Part shown: piece after piece, positions 56,167-64,000 of the stretch
Layout: each line of letters begins with the position of its first letter
Position numbering within the stretch: position 1 is the first letter of the stretch
DNA from: Ruegeria sp. THAF33
GTDB lineage: Bacteria; Pseudomonadota; Alphaproteobacteria; Rhodobacterales; Rhodobacteraceae
Length of the DNA: 64,000 nucleotides
Direction of reading: 5' to 3'
Assembly: GCF_009363615.1 (NCBI RefSeq)
Contig: NZ_CP045384.1
Location: 2,168,501-2,232,500, forward strand
Notes under the pieces: model-generated
What the model was told of the DNA's origin: nothing
The model's database searches: none
Seen by the model: only the letters and a program-made list of their open reading frames with translations
Made by a program: the position numbers and the translations under genes

Positions 56167-58719
56167 ATGCGCGACGCTGCCCCTACCACGATCTACCTGA
56201 AAGACTACACACCGTTTGGCTATCTGGTGGACAGCGTGCACCTGACCTTTGATCTGGACGCGCACGCCACGCGCGTCACCTCGCGCATTGCGTTCCGGCC
56301 CAATCCTGACGCTACTGACCGCACATTCTTTCTGCATGGGGAAGAACTGAAACTGATCCGCGCCGCCATTGACGGGGCCGAGATCACGCCGGACGTGACC
56401 GATAAAGGACTAACCGCAGATGTCCCGGACGCGCCGTTCCTGTGGGAAGCCGAGGTCGAAATCGACCCCGGAAACAACACCGCGCTGGAAGGTCTGTACA
56501 TGTCGAACAGCATGTACTGCACCCAGTGCGAGGCCGAGGGGTTCCGCAAGATCACCTTCTACCCCGACCGGCCGGACGTGATGTCCACCTTCACCGTTCG
56601 GATCAATGGCGACCTGCCGGTTCTGCTGTCGAACGGCAACCCGTCGGGCAAGGGCGATGGCTGGGCCGAGTGGGTCGATCCATGGCCCAAACCCGCCTAT
56701 CTGTTCGCTCTGGTCGCCGGAGACCTGATCGCACATCCCGGTCAGTTCACCACCAGATCAGGTCGCACCGTCGAACTGAATCTCTGGGTCCGTCCCGGAG
56801 ACGAGGGGAAATGCGCTTTCGGCATGGAGGCGTTGAAGAAGTCGATGAAATGGGACGAGGATGTCTATGGCCGTGAATACGATCTGGACGTCTTCAACAT
56901 CGTCGCCGTCGATGACTTCAACATGGGCGCGATGGAAAACAAGGGGCTGAACATCTTCAACTCGTCGGCCGTTCTCGCCAGTCCCGAAACTTCGACCGAC
57001 GCCAATTTCGAACGGATCGAGGCGATCATCGCGCATGAGTATTTCCACAACTGGACCGGCAACCGCATCACCTGCCGCGACTGGTTCCAGCTGTGCCTCA
57101 AGGAAGGTCTGACAGTTTTCCGGGATGCGCAATTCACCTCCGACATGCGCTCGGCCCCGGTGAAACGCATCCACGACGCGATAGACCTGCGTGCCCGGCA
57201 GTTCCCCGAGGACAACGGTCCGTTGTCGCATCCTGTGCGCCCCGAAAGCTTTCAGGAGATCAACAACTTCTACACCGCCACCGTCTATGAGAAGGGTGCC
57301 GAGGTGATCGGCATGCTGAAACGGTTGGTCGGGGATGCGGCCTATGCCAAGGCGCTTGATCTGTATTTTGAACGCCATGACGGTCAGGCCTGCACGATCG
57401 AGGACTGGCTGAAGGTTTTCGAAGACACCACTGGGCGCGATCTGACACGATTCAAACGTTGGTACAGCCAGTCGGGCACTCCGCGCATCAGGGTTGAGGA
57501 AAACTGGGCCGACGGCACCTATACACTTACGCTGAAACAGCGAACCGATCCCACGCCGGGACAGGAGGAGAAACTGCCTCAGGTCATCCCGGTTGCAGTC
57601 GGCCTGCTTGGGCCCAACGGCGATGAGGTTCGCGCGACCGAGGTGCTGGAACTGACGCAGGCCGAACAAAGCTTTGCGTTCACTGGTCTCGCGGCGAAAC
57701 CCACAGCATCGATCCTGCGCGATTTCTCGGCACCTGTCATTCTTGAACATGACCAGTCCAACGCGGAACGCGCGTTTCTTCTGGCGCATGACACGGACCC
57801 GTTCAACCGATGGCAGGCAGGGCGAGATCTGGCACAGGACACCCTGATGCGGATGATCCTTCAGGATGCGGCACCGGATACCGATTACCTTGACGGAGTG
57901 TTGGCCGTGCTGCGCAATGACGAACTGGACCCGGCCTATCGTGCGTTGATGCTGGGATTGCCGACACAGTCGGAATTGGCAGCGGCCCTGCATGACCGTG
58001 GCCACACGCCCGACCCCATGGCGATCTGGGCCGCAGTGGAAACGCTGCGGCAGGCAACTGCCCAGAACGTACAGGATTTGCTGCCCCGCCTACACAGTGA
58101 GGCTTTGGTGGACGGCCCCTACAGCCCGGACGCCGAGCAGTCCGGCAAACGGGCACTTGGCAGCGCTGCGCTGGCACTGACCTCTCGTCTGGACGGCGGG
58201 GCTATGGCGGCCGAGGCGTACGACAAGGCGGACAACATGACATTGCAACTGACGGCATTGTCTTGCCTTTTACGCGCCCGCAAGGGTGAGGCGCAGCTGG
58301 ATGCCTTCTACGACCAATGGCAGCACGACCGTCTGGTCATGGACAAGTGGTTTGGCCTGCAAGTCGCGATGGCGGCGCCCGAGGCGACGCCCGCAATTGC
58401 CGCGACCCTGACCGAGCATTCCGATTTCAACTGGAAAAACCCGAACAGATTCCGCGCCGTCATGGGGGCCTTGGCGATGAACCACGCAGGGTTCCACCAG
58501 CCGGATGGCGCCGGATACGCCCTGCTGGCCGACTGGCTGATCCGTCTGGACCCGGTGAACCCACAGACCACGGCCCGAATGTGCTCGGCGTTCCAGACCT
58601 GGAAACGGTATGATCCGGATCGTCAGGCCTTGATGCGTGCGCAGCTTTCCCGCATCGCGGAAACACCGAATCTGTCGCGGGACACGACCGAAATGGTGTC
58701 CCGCATCCTCGGCGCATGA
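56167..58719 (+). CDS. pepN: Aminopeptidase N (M1 family)
   Basis: 850 residues from the ATG at 56167. A longer in-frame start lies 186 bases upstream but would add an unsupported N terminus. M1 zinc aminopeptidase: the substrate-binding GAMEN at residues 254-258, zinc site HEYFH (290-294) with the third ligand Glu313 in LKEGLTVF, and the C-terminal alpha domain. It trims N-terminal residues from peptides in the cytoplasm. The stop overlaps the next gene start (ATGA). Confidence 0.96.
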   Translation: MRDAAPTTIYLKDYTPFGYLVDSVHLTFDLDAHATRVTSRIAFRPNPDATDRTFFLHGEELKLIRAAIDGAEITPDVTDKGLTADVPDAPFLWEAEVEIDPGNNTALEGLYMSNSMYCTQCEAEGFRKITFYPDRPDVMSTFTVRINGDLPVLLSNGNPSGKGDGWAEWVDPWPKPAYLFALVAGDLIAHPGQFTTRSGRTVELNLWVRPGDEGKCAFGMEALKKSMKWDEDVYGREYDLDVFNIVAVDDFNMGAMENKGLNIFNSSAVLASPETSTDANFERIEAIIAHEYFHNWTGNRITCRDWFQLCLKEGLTVFRDAQFTSDMRSAPVKRIHDAIDLRARQFPEDNGPLSHPVRPESFQEINNFYTATVYEKGAEVIGMLKRLVGDAAYAKALDLYFERHDGQACTIEDWLKVFEDTTGRDLTRFKRWYSQSGTPRIRVEENWADGTYTLTLKQRTDPTPGQEEKLPQVIPVAVGLLGPNGDEVRATEVLELTQAEQSFAFTGLAAKPTASILRDFSAPVILEHDQSNAERAFLLAHDTDPFNRWQAGRDLAQDTLMRMILQDAAPDTDYLDGVLAVLRNDELDPAYRALMLGLPTQSELAAALHDRGHTPDPMAIWAAVETLRQATAQNVQDLLPRLHSEALVDGPYSPDAEQSGKRALGSAALALTSRLDGGAMAAEAYDKADNMTLQLTALSCLLRARKGEAQLDAFYDQWQHDRLVMDKWFGLQVAMAAPEATPAIAATLTEHSDFNWKNPNRFRAVMGALAMNHAGFHQPDGAGYALLADWLIRLDPVNPQTTARMCSAFQTWKRYDPDRQALMRAQLSRIAETPNLSRDTTEMVSRILGA

Positions 58720-59144
58720 CGCCTTACAGCTTTGCCCGCAGCAACCGGAGTTTGCGAACGCCGGCCATCCTGGCCGGTGTTTATGCGGCGTTGCTGGCGC
58801 TGGTTGTCCTGTTTGACGCGGCCTGGTGGATCGCGGGGCTGCTGTCTTTGGCCACGCTGCCCGCAGTTTGGGACGTGGTTCAGAACACCAGCGCAGGCAT
58901 GCAACTGGATCAGGATGCACTAAGCTGGTTCACGGGGAACCGGCAGGCAGAGGTCGCGCTGCGCGACATCGACCATTTCCGGTTTGACACCCGTTGGGAT
59001 TTCTCGGTTCGAGTGTCGATTGTTTTGCATTCCGGCAAACGAATCCGTCTGCCGGATGAGTCGCTTCCGGCGCATCTGGATTTGGAAACCCTTCTGAAAC
59101 AAGCCGGATTTCGCGTAGAACGGCATCATTTCACTGTTTTCTGA
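58716..59144 (+). CDS. Small membrane protein coupled to pepN, uncharacterised
   Basis: 142 residues. Two hydrophobic helices (about residues 18-36 and 40-55). A soluble part follows with alternating strands (AEVALRDIDHFRFDTRWDFSVRVSIVL in two parts), ending FRVERHHFTVF, similar in plan to a membrane-anchored PH-like domain. ATGA overlap with pepN, so it is cotranslated. No function is known. Confidence 0.8.
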   Translation: MTPYSFARSNRSLRTPAILAGVYAALLALVVLFDAAWWIAGLLSLATLPAVWDVVQNTSAGMQLDQDALSWFTGNRQAEVALRDIDHFRFDTRWDFSVRVSIVLHSGKRIRLPDESLPAHLDLETLLKQAGFRVERHHFTVF

Positions 59145-59273
59145 AACACTGGACCTTTGAGGGGCGAATTGGACACAAAAGAAAGAAATTATTAGGCAAT
59201 TTACTTGATTTGAACCCGATATCCCGCCAGACTTCGGTGTCAGTTATACGTTTTTACAGTTTTGAGTATCGCC

Positions 59274-60533
59274 ATGTTTCGGTCGCTAAGGGCACTGTTC
59301 GCCCCATCCACAGCTACTCCTACAAATGCTTCAGCAGACCTGTGCGCGACAAAATCCGCGCTTGCGGCCGCCTTGCCCGAGCAGGGTCAGCTCAATATTC
59401 CCGTTGCAAAACCCGACCGCGATGATCTGATCGGACATTCCACGATCGCACATGGCCGCTACCTCGCCCGGCAGGACCGCTGGGCAGAGCTGTCGCAGGA
59501 AATGCGCGTGGCTGATCAGGATCGCGCCGCCGTTGCAGATGGTATGCCGGTGGCCGATCTGCTGGCCTTCGGTGCCAGATCTGACGTTGTTCTGGCCGCT
59601 GAACATGCGCTCTCGGATGGCGCGGCCATTTCGGATTACGACCTGTTGGGTGGCATCTCGGAACTTGAAGGCGAGATGGCGGACAACCCTGATGACCCGA
59701 TGATCGCCACCGTCGTTGCTCTTGCCCATATCGATCTGGCTTGGGCATGGCGCGGAACGGCCTCGGACGCGACGCTGCCACCTTTGCACCGGTCACGCTG
59801 CGCCGCGCATTTCGACCGGGCCGCAGCAATCCTGCCCAAATGCAGAAAGGATGCTCCCGACAGCCCCCTGATTGCAGCGACCGGATGTGCGCTGCTGGCT
59901 GGTCAGCGCAAATCCAACGCGCGGGTGGCCGAAGAATACGAACGGCTGATCACGCTGGATCCATGCAATCAGCGCCACATGCGCGCGATGGGCAGCCACC
60001 TTCTGCCCCGGTGGTTCGGCAGCTACGAAGAGCTGGAGCTGCAAGCCTTGCGTACAGCCGCCAGGACACAGGATATCTGGGGCGCGGGCGGATACACATG
60101 GGTTCAGTTCGACGCCATTGCATTGGACGAAGAGGCCTGTGCCCGCGTCGATATCGAGTATTTCCTTGAAGGTCTGCGCGATATCCTGCGCCTGCGGCCC
60201 GATCAGCAGATGATCAACATGCTGTCATCCTACTGCGCGATCACTGTCCAGAACGGATTTGGCCTGAACGATCAGGCCGACCTTGTCCGTTCGCAGATGC
60301 GCGACACGGCAAACCGGCTTATCCGCGATCACCTGACAGAATTGCACCCGTTGATCTGGGCGCATGCGGCCAACGGTTTCAACAATTCCGTCCGCATAAA
60401 CTCGCCCGAACGATTTGCAGCGCGCGGTCAGCGCGATGCCTTGCGCGCCATCTCGGATCTGTTCCGGGAAGAACTGCGCAGCGGAATGGATGTGACATTC
60501 ACACCGTCGGGCCTGCGGTTTTCCCAGAACTGA
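59274..60533 (+). CDS. Uncharacterised soluble protein
   Basis: 419 residues from the ATG at 59274 (MFRSLRALFAPS). A TTG four codons upstream is also possible. It has no signal peptide or membrane helix. The body is helix-rich with regular Ala/Leu spacing that hints at TPR- or solenoid-like repeats. Several conserved-looking Trp and Cys residues are present (WAWRGTAS, RCAAHFDRAAAILPKCRK). I do not recognise a family. Codon use is like its neighbours. It lies alone between the pepN pair and gatB, with an A/T-rich region at 59150-59270 upstream. Confidence 0.75.
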   Translation: MFRSLRALFAPSTATPTNASADLCATKSALAAALPEQGQLNIPVAKPDRDDLIGHSTIAHGRYLARQDRWAELSQEMRVADQDRAAVADGMPVADLLAFGARSDVVLAAEHALSDGAAISDYDLLGGISELEGEMADNPDDPMIATVVALAHIDLAWAWRGTASDATLPPLHRSRCAAHFDRAAAILPKCRKDAPDSPLIAATGCALLAGQRKSNARVAEEYERLITLDPCNQRHMRAMGSHLLPRWFGSYEELELQALRTAARTQDIWGAGGYTWVQFDAIALDEEACARVDIEYFLEGLRDILRLRPDQQMINMLSSYCAITVQNGFGLNDQADLVRSQMRDTANRLIRDHLTELHPLIWAHAANGFNNSVRINSPERFAARGQRDALRAISDLFREELRSGMDVTFTPSGLRFSQN

Positions 60534-60558
60534 ACACGACAGGATTCCCCCTTGCCCC

Positions 60559-60576
60559 TAGGCCCTCCCGGGCCTA
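60559..60576 (+). terminator. Short hairpin after the 419-residue gene
   Basis: TAGGCCC-TCCC-GGGCCTA, a perfect 7-bp stem with a four-base loop, 25 bases past the stop at 60533 and 38 bases before the gatB start. It has no T run, so it may be only a weak terminator. Confidence 0.45.
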
Positions 60577-60614
60577 ATACGCAGGCTTAGACTTCTGCGG
60601 AAATGAGGCGCGCC

Positions 60615-62126
60615 ATGCTCGATCTGACATACGAAATGCCCAAACCCAAAACCATTGCCGGGGCCAAGCACGATTGGGAACTGGTGATCGGGATGGAGGT
60701 GCATGCTCAGGTCTCATCCAATGCCAAGCTGTTTTCGGGTGCATCCACCCAATTCGGGGCCGAGCCGAATTCAAACGTGGCCTTCGTGGACGCGGCGATG
60801 CCGGGGATGCTGCCGGTGATCAATGAATACTGCGTGGAACAGGCCGTGCGCACCGGGCTGGGCCTGAAGGCGGATATCAATCTGAAATCGGCCTTTGACC
60901 GCAAGAATTATTTCTACCCCGACCTGCCGCAAGGGTATCAGATTTCCCAGCTCTACCACCCGATCGTGGGCGAAGGCGAAGTGCTGGTCGAACTGGGCGA
61001 CGGTACCGCGCGCAAGGTGCGGATTGAGCGTATCCACATGGAGCAGGACGCGGGCAAGTCGATCCACGACATGGATCCGCAAATGTCCTTCGTCGACCTG
61101 AACCGCACCGGTGTCTGCCTGATGGAGATCGTCAGCCGCCCCGACATCCGCGGGCCGGAAGAGGCCGCGGCCTATATCGCCAAGCTGCGTCAGATCATGC
61201 GTTACCTGGGCACCTGCGACGGCAACATGCAAAACGGCAACCTGCGGGCCGATGTGAACGTCTCGATCTGTTTGCCGGGTGCTTATGAGAAGTATCAGGA
61301 AACACAGGATTTTTCGCATCTGGGCACGCGCTGCGAGATCAAGAACATGAACTCGATGCGCTTCATCCAGCAAGCGATCGAGGTTGAAGCCCGTCGTCAG
61401 ATCGCCATCGTCGAGGCCGGCGGCGAGGTCGAGCAGGAAACGCGTCTGTACGATCCGGACAAGGGTGAAACCCGTTCGATGCGGTCCAAGGAAGAAGCGC
61501 ATGATTACCGCTATTTCCCCGACCCCGACCTGCTGCCTCTGGAAATCGAGCAGGCCTGGGTCGATGATATCGCCGCCAGGCTGCCCGAGCTGCCCGACGA
61601 GAAAAAATCGCGTTTCATCAATGACTTCGGACTGACCGACTATGACGCATCTGTGCTGACCGCCGAGGTCGAATCCGCCGCCTATTTCGAGGAAGTGGCC
61701 AAGGGCCGCAACGGAAAACTGGCGGCGAACTGGGTCATCAACGAGCTGTTCGGCCGCCTGAAGAAAGACGACCGCGACATCACCGGCTCGCCGGTTTCGC
61801 CCGCGCAGCTGGGCGGGATCATTGACCTGATCGCCTCGGACGCGATTTCGGGCAAGATCGCCAAAGAACTGTTCGAGATCGTCTATACCGAAGGCGGCGA
61901 CCCGGCGCAGATCGTCGAGGAACGCGGCATGAAGCAGGTGACCGACACCGGCGCGATCGAGGCCGCGCTGGACGAGATCATCGCCGCCAACCCGGCGCAG
62001 GTCGAGAAGGCCAAGGTGAACCCGAAACTGGCGGGCTGGTTCGTGGGTCAGGTCATGAAAGCCACCGGCGGCAAGGCGAACCCGAAAGCCGTCAACGAAC
62101 TGGTCAGCAAGAAGCTGGGCTCGTAA
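60615..62126 (+). CDS. gatB: Asp-tRNA(Asn)/Glu-tRNA(Gln) amidotransferase subunit B
   Basis: 503 residues from the ATG at 60615 ([10 protein letters not shown]), with GAGGCGC ahead. An ATG four codons upstream is possible but lacks a ribosome site. GatB/PET112 motifs: [20 protein letters not shown] in part, [18 protein letters not shown] in part, [18 protein letters not shown] in part. The C-terminal GatB/YqeY helical domain binds the tRNA. With GatA and GatC it makes Gln-tRNA or Asn-tRNA. Those genes are not in the window. Confidence 0.97.
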   Translation: MLDLTYEMPKPKTIAGAKHDWELVIGMEVHAQVSSNAKLFSGASTQFGAEPNSNVAFVDAAMPGMLPVINEYCVEQAVRTGLGLKADINLKSAFDRKNYFYPDLPQGYQISQLYHPIVGEGEVLVELGDGTARKVRIERIHMEQDAGKSIHDMDPQMSFVDLNRTGVCLMEIVSRPDIRGPEEAAAYIAKLRQIMRYLGTCDGNMQNGNLRADVNVSICLPGAYEKYQETQDFSHLGTRCEIKNMNSMRFIQQAIEVEARRQIAIVEAGGEVEQETRLYDPDKGETRSMRSKEEAHDYRYFPDPDLLPLEIEQAWVDDIAARLPELPDEKKSRFINDFGLTDYDASVLTAEVESAAYFEEVAKGRNGKLAANWVINELFGRLKKDDRDITGSPVSPAQLGGIIDLIASDAISGKIAKELFEIVYTEGGDPAQIVEERGMKQVTDTGAIEAALDEIIAANPAQVEKAKVNPKLAGWFVGQVMKATGGKANPKAVNELVSKKLGS

Positions 62127-62142
62127 ACCTTTCTTTTTTTAC

Positions 62143-62170
62143 AAGCCTGCCGGCAATCTTTGGCGGGTTT
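62143..62170 (+). terminator. Hairpin after gatB
   Basis: AAGCCTGCC / GGCGGGTTT, nine pairs including two G-T pairs, with a ten-base loop, 16 bases past the gatB stop. The T run after it is short. A T-rich stretch (CTTTCTTTTTTT) lies before it. Probably a weak terminator. Confidence 0.5.
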
Positions 62171-62273
62171 GTACAATCCGGTTTCTCACGAAATCTCAAG
62201 ACTTGGGGTCAAGCCATCGGCTTGACTTCCTGCTTTTCGCGCCCTTTCCTCCGCCACAGAGAGGTGAGGTATT

Positions 62274-63530
62274 ATGCAAAGCAGATTTGATCAGGAACTC
62301 GAAGACCGGCTGGTGCGCTATGCCGCCATCGACAGTCAAAGTGACGAGACATCCCCGACGACCCCGAGCACTCAGATCCAGTTCGACATGCTTAACCTGT
62401 TGCGTGATGAGCTGATCCAGATCGGCGCGCAGGATGTTGAGATGACGGGCGACAGTGTTGTCGTCGCGACCATTCCCGGAACGGCGCCGGGGCCGACCGT
62501 GGGCTTTCTGGCCCATGTCGATACGGCCCCTCAGTTCAACGCAACCGGCGTCAAGCCGCGGGTGATCAAGGGGTATAACGGTGGCGACATCACCTTTCCG
62601 GACAACCCGGATCTGGTTCTTTCTCCGGATGACCACCCCTATCTGGCCGAAAAGATCGGCCACGACCTGATCACCGCGTCGGGCACAACCCTGCTGGGCG
62701 CGGACGACAAGGCCGGTGTATCGATCCTGATGACGATGGCGCGGCACCTGATCGAAAATCAGGACATTCCACATGGCCCTATTCGTATCGCGTTCACTCC
62801 GGATGAAGAGATCGGCCGGGGCGTCACGGAACAACTTCCCAAGGATCTGGGCGTGGATTTTGCCTATACGCTGGATGGGCAGCAAGTGGGTGAGATCGAG
62901 TATGAAAGCTTCTCGGCCGACCGCGCCGTAATCCGGATCGAGGGTGTTTCGATCCATCCCGGCCTGGCCAAGGAAAAGATGGTGAACGCCACGCATCTGG
63001 CGGCAAAGATCGTGCAGACATTGCCTCAGGCCACCATGACGCCGGAAACCACGGACGGGCGCGAAGGCTTCATCCATGTCACTGACATGAACGGCGGATC
63101 ATCCGAGATGGAGATCAAGCTGATCCTGCGTGATTTCGAGATGGACGGGCTGGAGGCGCAACGAAACATCGTGCGGCAGGTCTGCGCCGCCGTGCAGGCC
63201 ACGGAGCCGCGCGCAACCATCACCTGCGACATCAGCCACCAGTACCGCAACATGCGGTATTGGCTAGAAAACGACATGACTCCGGTCGAGCTGGCGCGGG
63301 ATGCGTGTCGCGAACTGGGGGTTGAGCCGCTGTCGGTACCGATCAGGGGCGGCACGGACGGATCCCGCCTGACCGAATTCGGCACCCCCTGCCCCAACAT
63401 CTTCACCGGGATGCAATGCGTTCACGGCCCGTTGGAATGGATTTCAGTGCAGGACATGGCGCTGGCGACGGAATTGTGCCTGTCGGTTGTGGCCAAGGCG
63501 GCACAGGCCGAAGCGAATGATCAGAGCTGA
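62274..63530 (+). CDS. pepT: Peptidase T (tripeptide aminopeptidase)
   Basis: 418 residues, M20B family. Metal-binding His81 and Asp83 in FLAHVDTAPQFN, LLGADDKAGVSILM, the Glu pair in TPDEEIGRG, and a later GTDGSRLTEFGTPCPN segment with the distal Arg/His region IFTGMQCVHGP. It cleaves the N-terminal residue of tripeptides. It is preceded by GAGGTGAGGT and a 147-base gap after gatB. Confidence 0.95.
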   Translation: MQSRFDQELEDRLVRYAAIDSQSDETSPTTPSTQIQFDMLNLLRDELIQIGAQDVEMTGDSVVVATIPGTAPGPTVGFLAHVDTAPQFNATGVKPRVIKGYNGGDITFPDNPDLVLSPDDHPYLAEKIGHDLITASGTTLLGADDKAGVSILMTMARHLIENQDIPHGPIRIAFTPDEEIGRGVTEQLPKDLGVDFAYTLDGQQVGEIEYESFSADRAVIRIEGVSIHPGLAKEKMVNATHLAAKIVQTLPQATMTPETTDGREGFIHVTDMNGGSSEMEIKLILRDFEMDGLEAQRNIVRQVCAAVQATEPRATITCDISHQYRNMRYWLENDMTPVELARDACRELGVEPLSVPIRGGTDGSRLTEFGTPCPNIFTGMQCVHGPLEWISVQDMALATELCLSVVAKAAQAEANDQS

Positions 63531-63610
63531 ATTCCGCCGGATGGGCAAGGGCTCTTTCACCCGGGGGGCAGCGTGTTAAGTTGGCGCGGAAACGCATTTA
63601 GGAACAGTAG

Positions 63611-64000
63611 ATGAAGCGCTACGAATACAAGGTCATCCCCGCCCCGCAAAAAGGTGTCAAAGCCAAAGGCGTGAAAACGGCCGAGGGCCGCTTTGCCGTC
63701 TCGGTCGAGCAACTGCTGAATCAGATGGGTCAGGATGGCTGGGAATACCAGCGGGCCGAGCTGTTGCCCAGCGAGGAACGCTCGGGTCTGACCGGATCGA
63801 CCACGAATTGGCGCAATGTGCTGGTGTTCCGCCGCGTGGTGGAAGAGGAAATCGATGCCTCGTGGGTCGGCGCAGTACCTGAGATGGATGACACCCCGCT
63901 GGCCCAGCCGATTCCGGGTCCCGAAGAGGTACAGGCCCCGAAACCAATTGCCGCAGAGACGGACGAGCCGCCTTTGTCGTTGAAGCGGTCTGATGACGCC
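63611..64000 (+). CDS. DUF4177-family protein (3' end outside window)
   Basis: 130 codons are present and the frame is open at the right edge. It begins MKRYEYKVIPAPQK with AGGAACAG ahead. It contains LLNQMGQDGWEYQRAELLP, the pattern of small DUF4177 proteins, and NVLVFRRVVEEE. A Pro/Glu-rich tail follows. Function unknown. It follows pepT by 80 bases on the same strand. Confidence 0.8.
   Translation, partial: MKRYEYKVIPAPQKGVKAKGVKTAEGRFAVSVEQLLNQMGQDGWEYQRAELLPSEERSGLTGSTTNWRNVLVFRRVVEEEIDASWVGAVPEMDDTPLAQPIPGPEEVQAPKPIAAETDEPPLSLKRSDDA

Noticed and set aside
1..64000. Prophage, integron, CRISPR array, toxin-antitoxin or rRNA/tRNA genes
   Set aside because: Looked for and not seen. No regularly spaced repeats, integrase, phage structural genes or tRNA-like cloverleaf sequences were noticed, though a covariance search was not possible.

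Overview
The window reads as a chromosomal segment of an alphaproteobacterium of the Rhodobacterales, most likely the Roseobacter group (Ruegeria-like). The grounds are the high GC, a nuo operon interleaved with DUF5333 and DUF5337 genes, a NuoE with a long C-terminal extension, a fused PntA, and DUF3422 and DUF4177 proteins. This is family-level recognition by eye, not a database result. I saw no rRNA, tRNA, CRISPR array, intact insertion sequence or prophage.

Layout. 1-9.4 kb (minus strand): NADH dehydrogenase genes nuoA to nuoG in one tightly coupled operon. nuoG runs off the left edge. Seven small non-core genes sit between the core subunits, including two (57 and 39 codons) between nuoC and nuoD. 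9.6-19.1 kb (minus): a leucine/isovalerate catabolic cluster (isovaleryl-CoA dehydrogenase, both methylcrotonyl-CoA carboxylase subunits, a methylglutaconyl-CoA hydratase-like enzyme, HMG-CoA lyase, an acyl-CoA ligase). It also carries an ASCH-domain gene and a zinc-ribbon membrane protein, and it is split by a plus-strand ompW gene with an FNR-type box. 19.2-28.5 kb: a DegT-family aminotransferase and a phosphoglycolate phosphatase-like gene, divergent from glmU-glmS-PNPOx-alkD, then a small lipoprotein gene, moaA and a Kdo transferase gene.

28.6-39.2 kb: a peptide or acyl-amino-acid scavenging locus. On the minus strand are a two-domain ABC ATPase, an ArgE-like deacetylase and three tandem paralogous M20 amidohydrolases. 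Divergent on the plus strand are a family-5 binding protein and two permeases. 39.2-47.9 kb: an MFS transporter, DUF3422 protein, VOC protein, pntAB transhydrogenase, an ICMT-like methyltransferase, kynureninase and a TetR regulator. 48-50.7 kb: a two-gene molybdenum hydroxylase divergent from that TetR gene, with palindromes between them. 50.8-52.2 kb: a decayed outer-membrane beta-barrel (autotransporter-like) pseudogene with two in-frame stops and two frameshifts. 52.3-64 kb: a PuuD-like glutamine amidotransferase-fold hydrolase, GlcG-like protein, malate synthase G, aminopeptidase N, two uncharacterised proteins, gatB, peptidase T and a DUF4177 protein cut by the right edge.

Most of the window is ordinary core metabolism. 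The less ordinary parts are the accessory small genes inside nuo, the amidohydrolase triplication beside a divergent peptide transporter, the TetR/molybdenum-hydroxylase pair, the decayed beta-barrel gene, and a G/C-rich dispersed repeat present twice.
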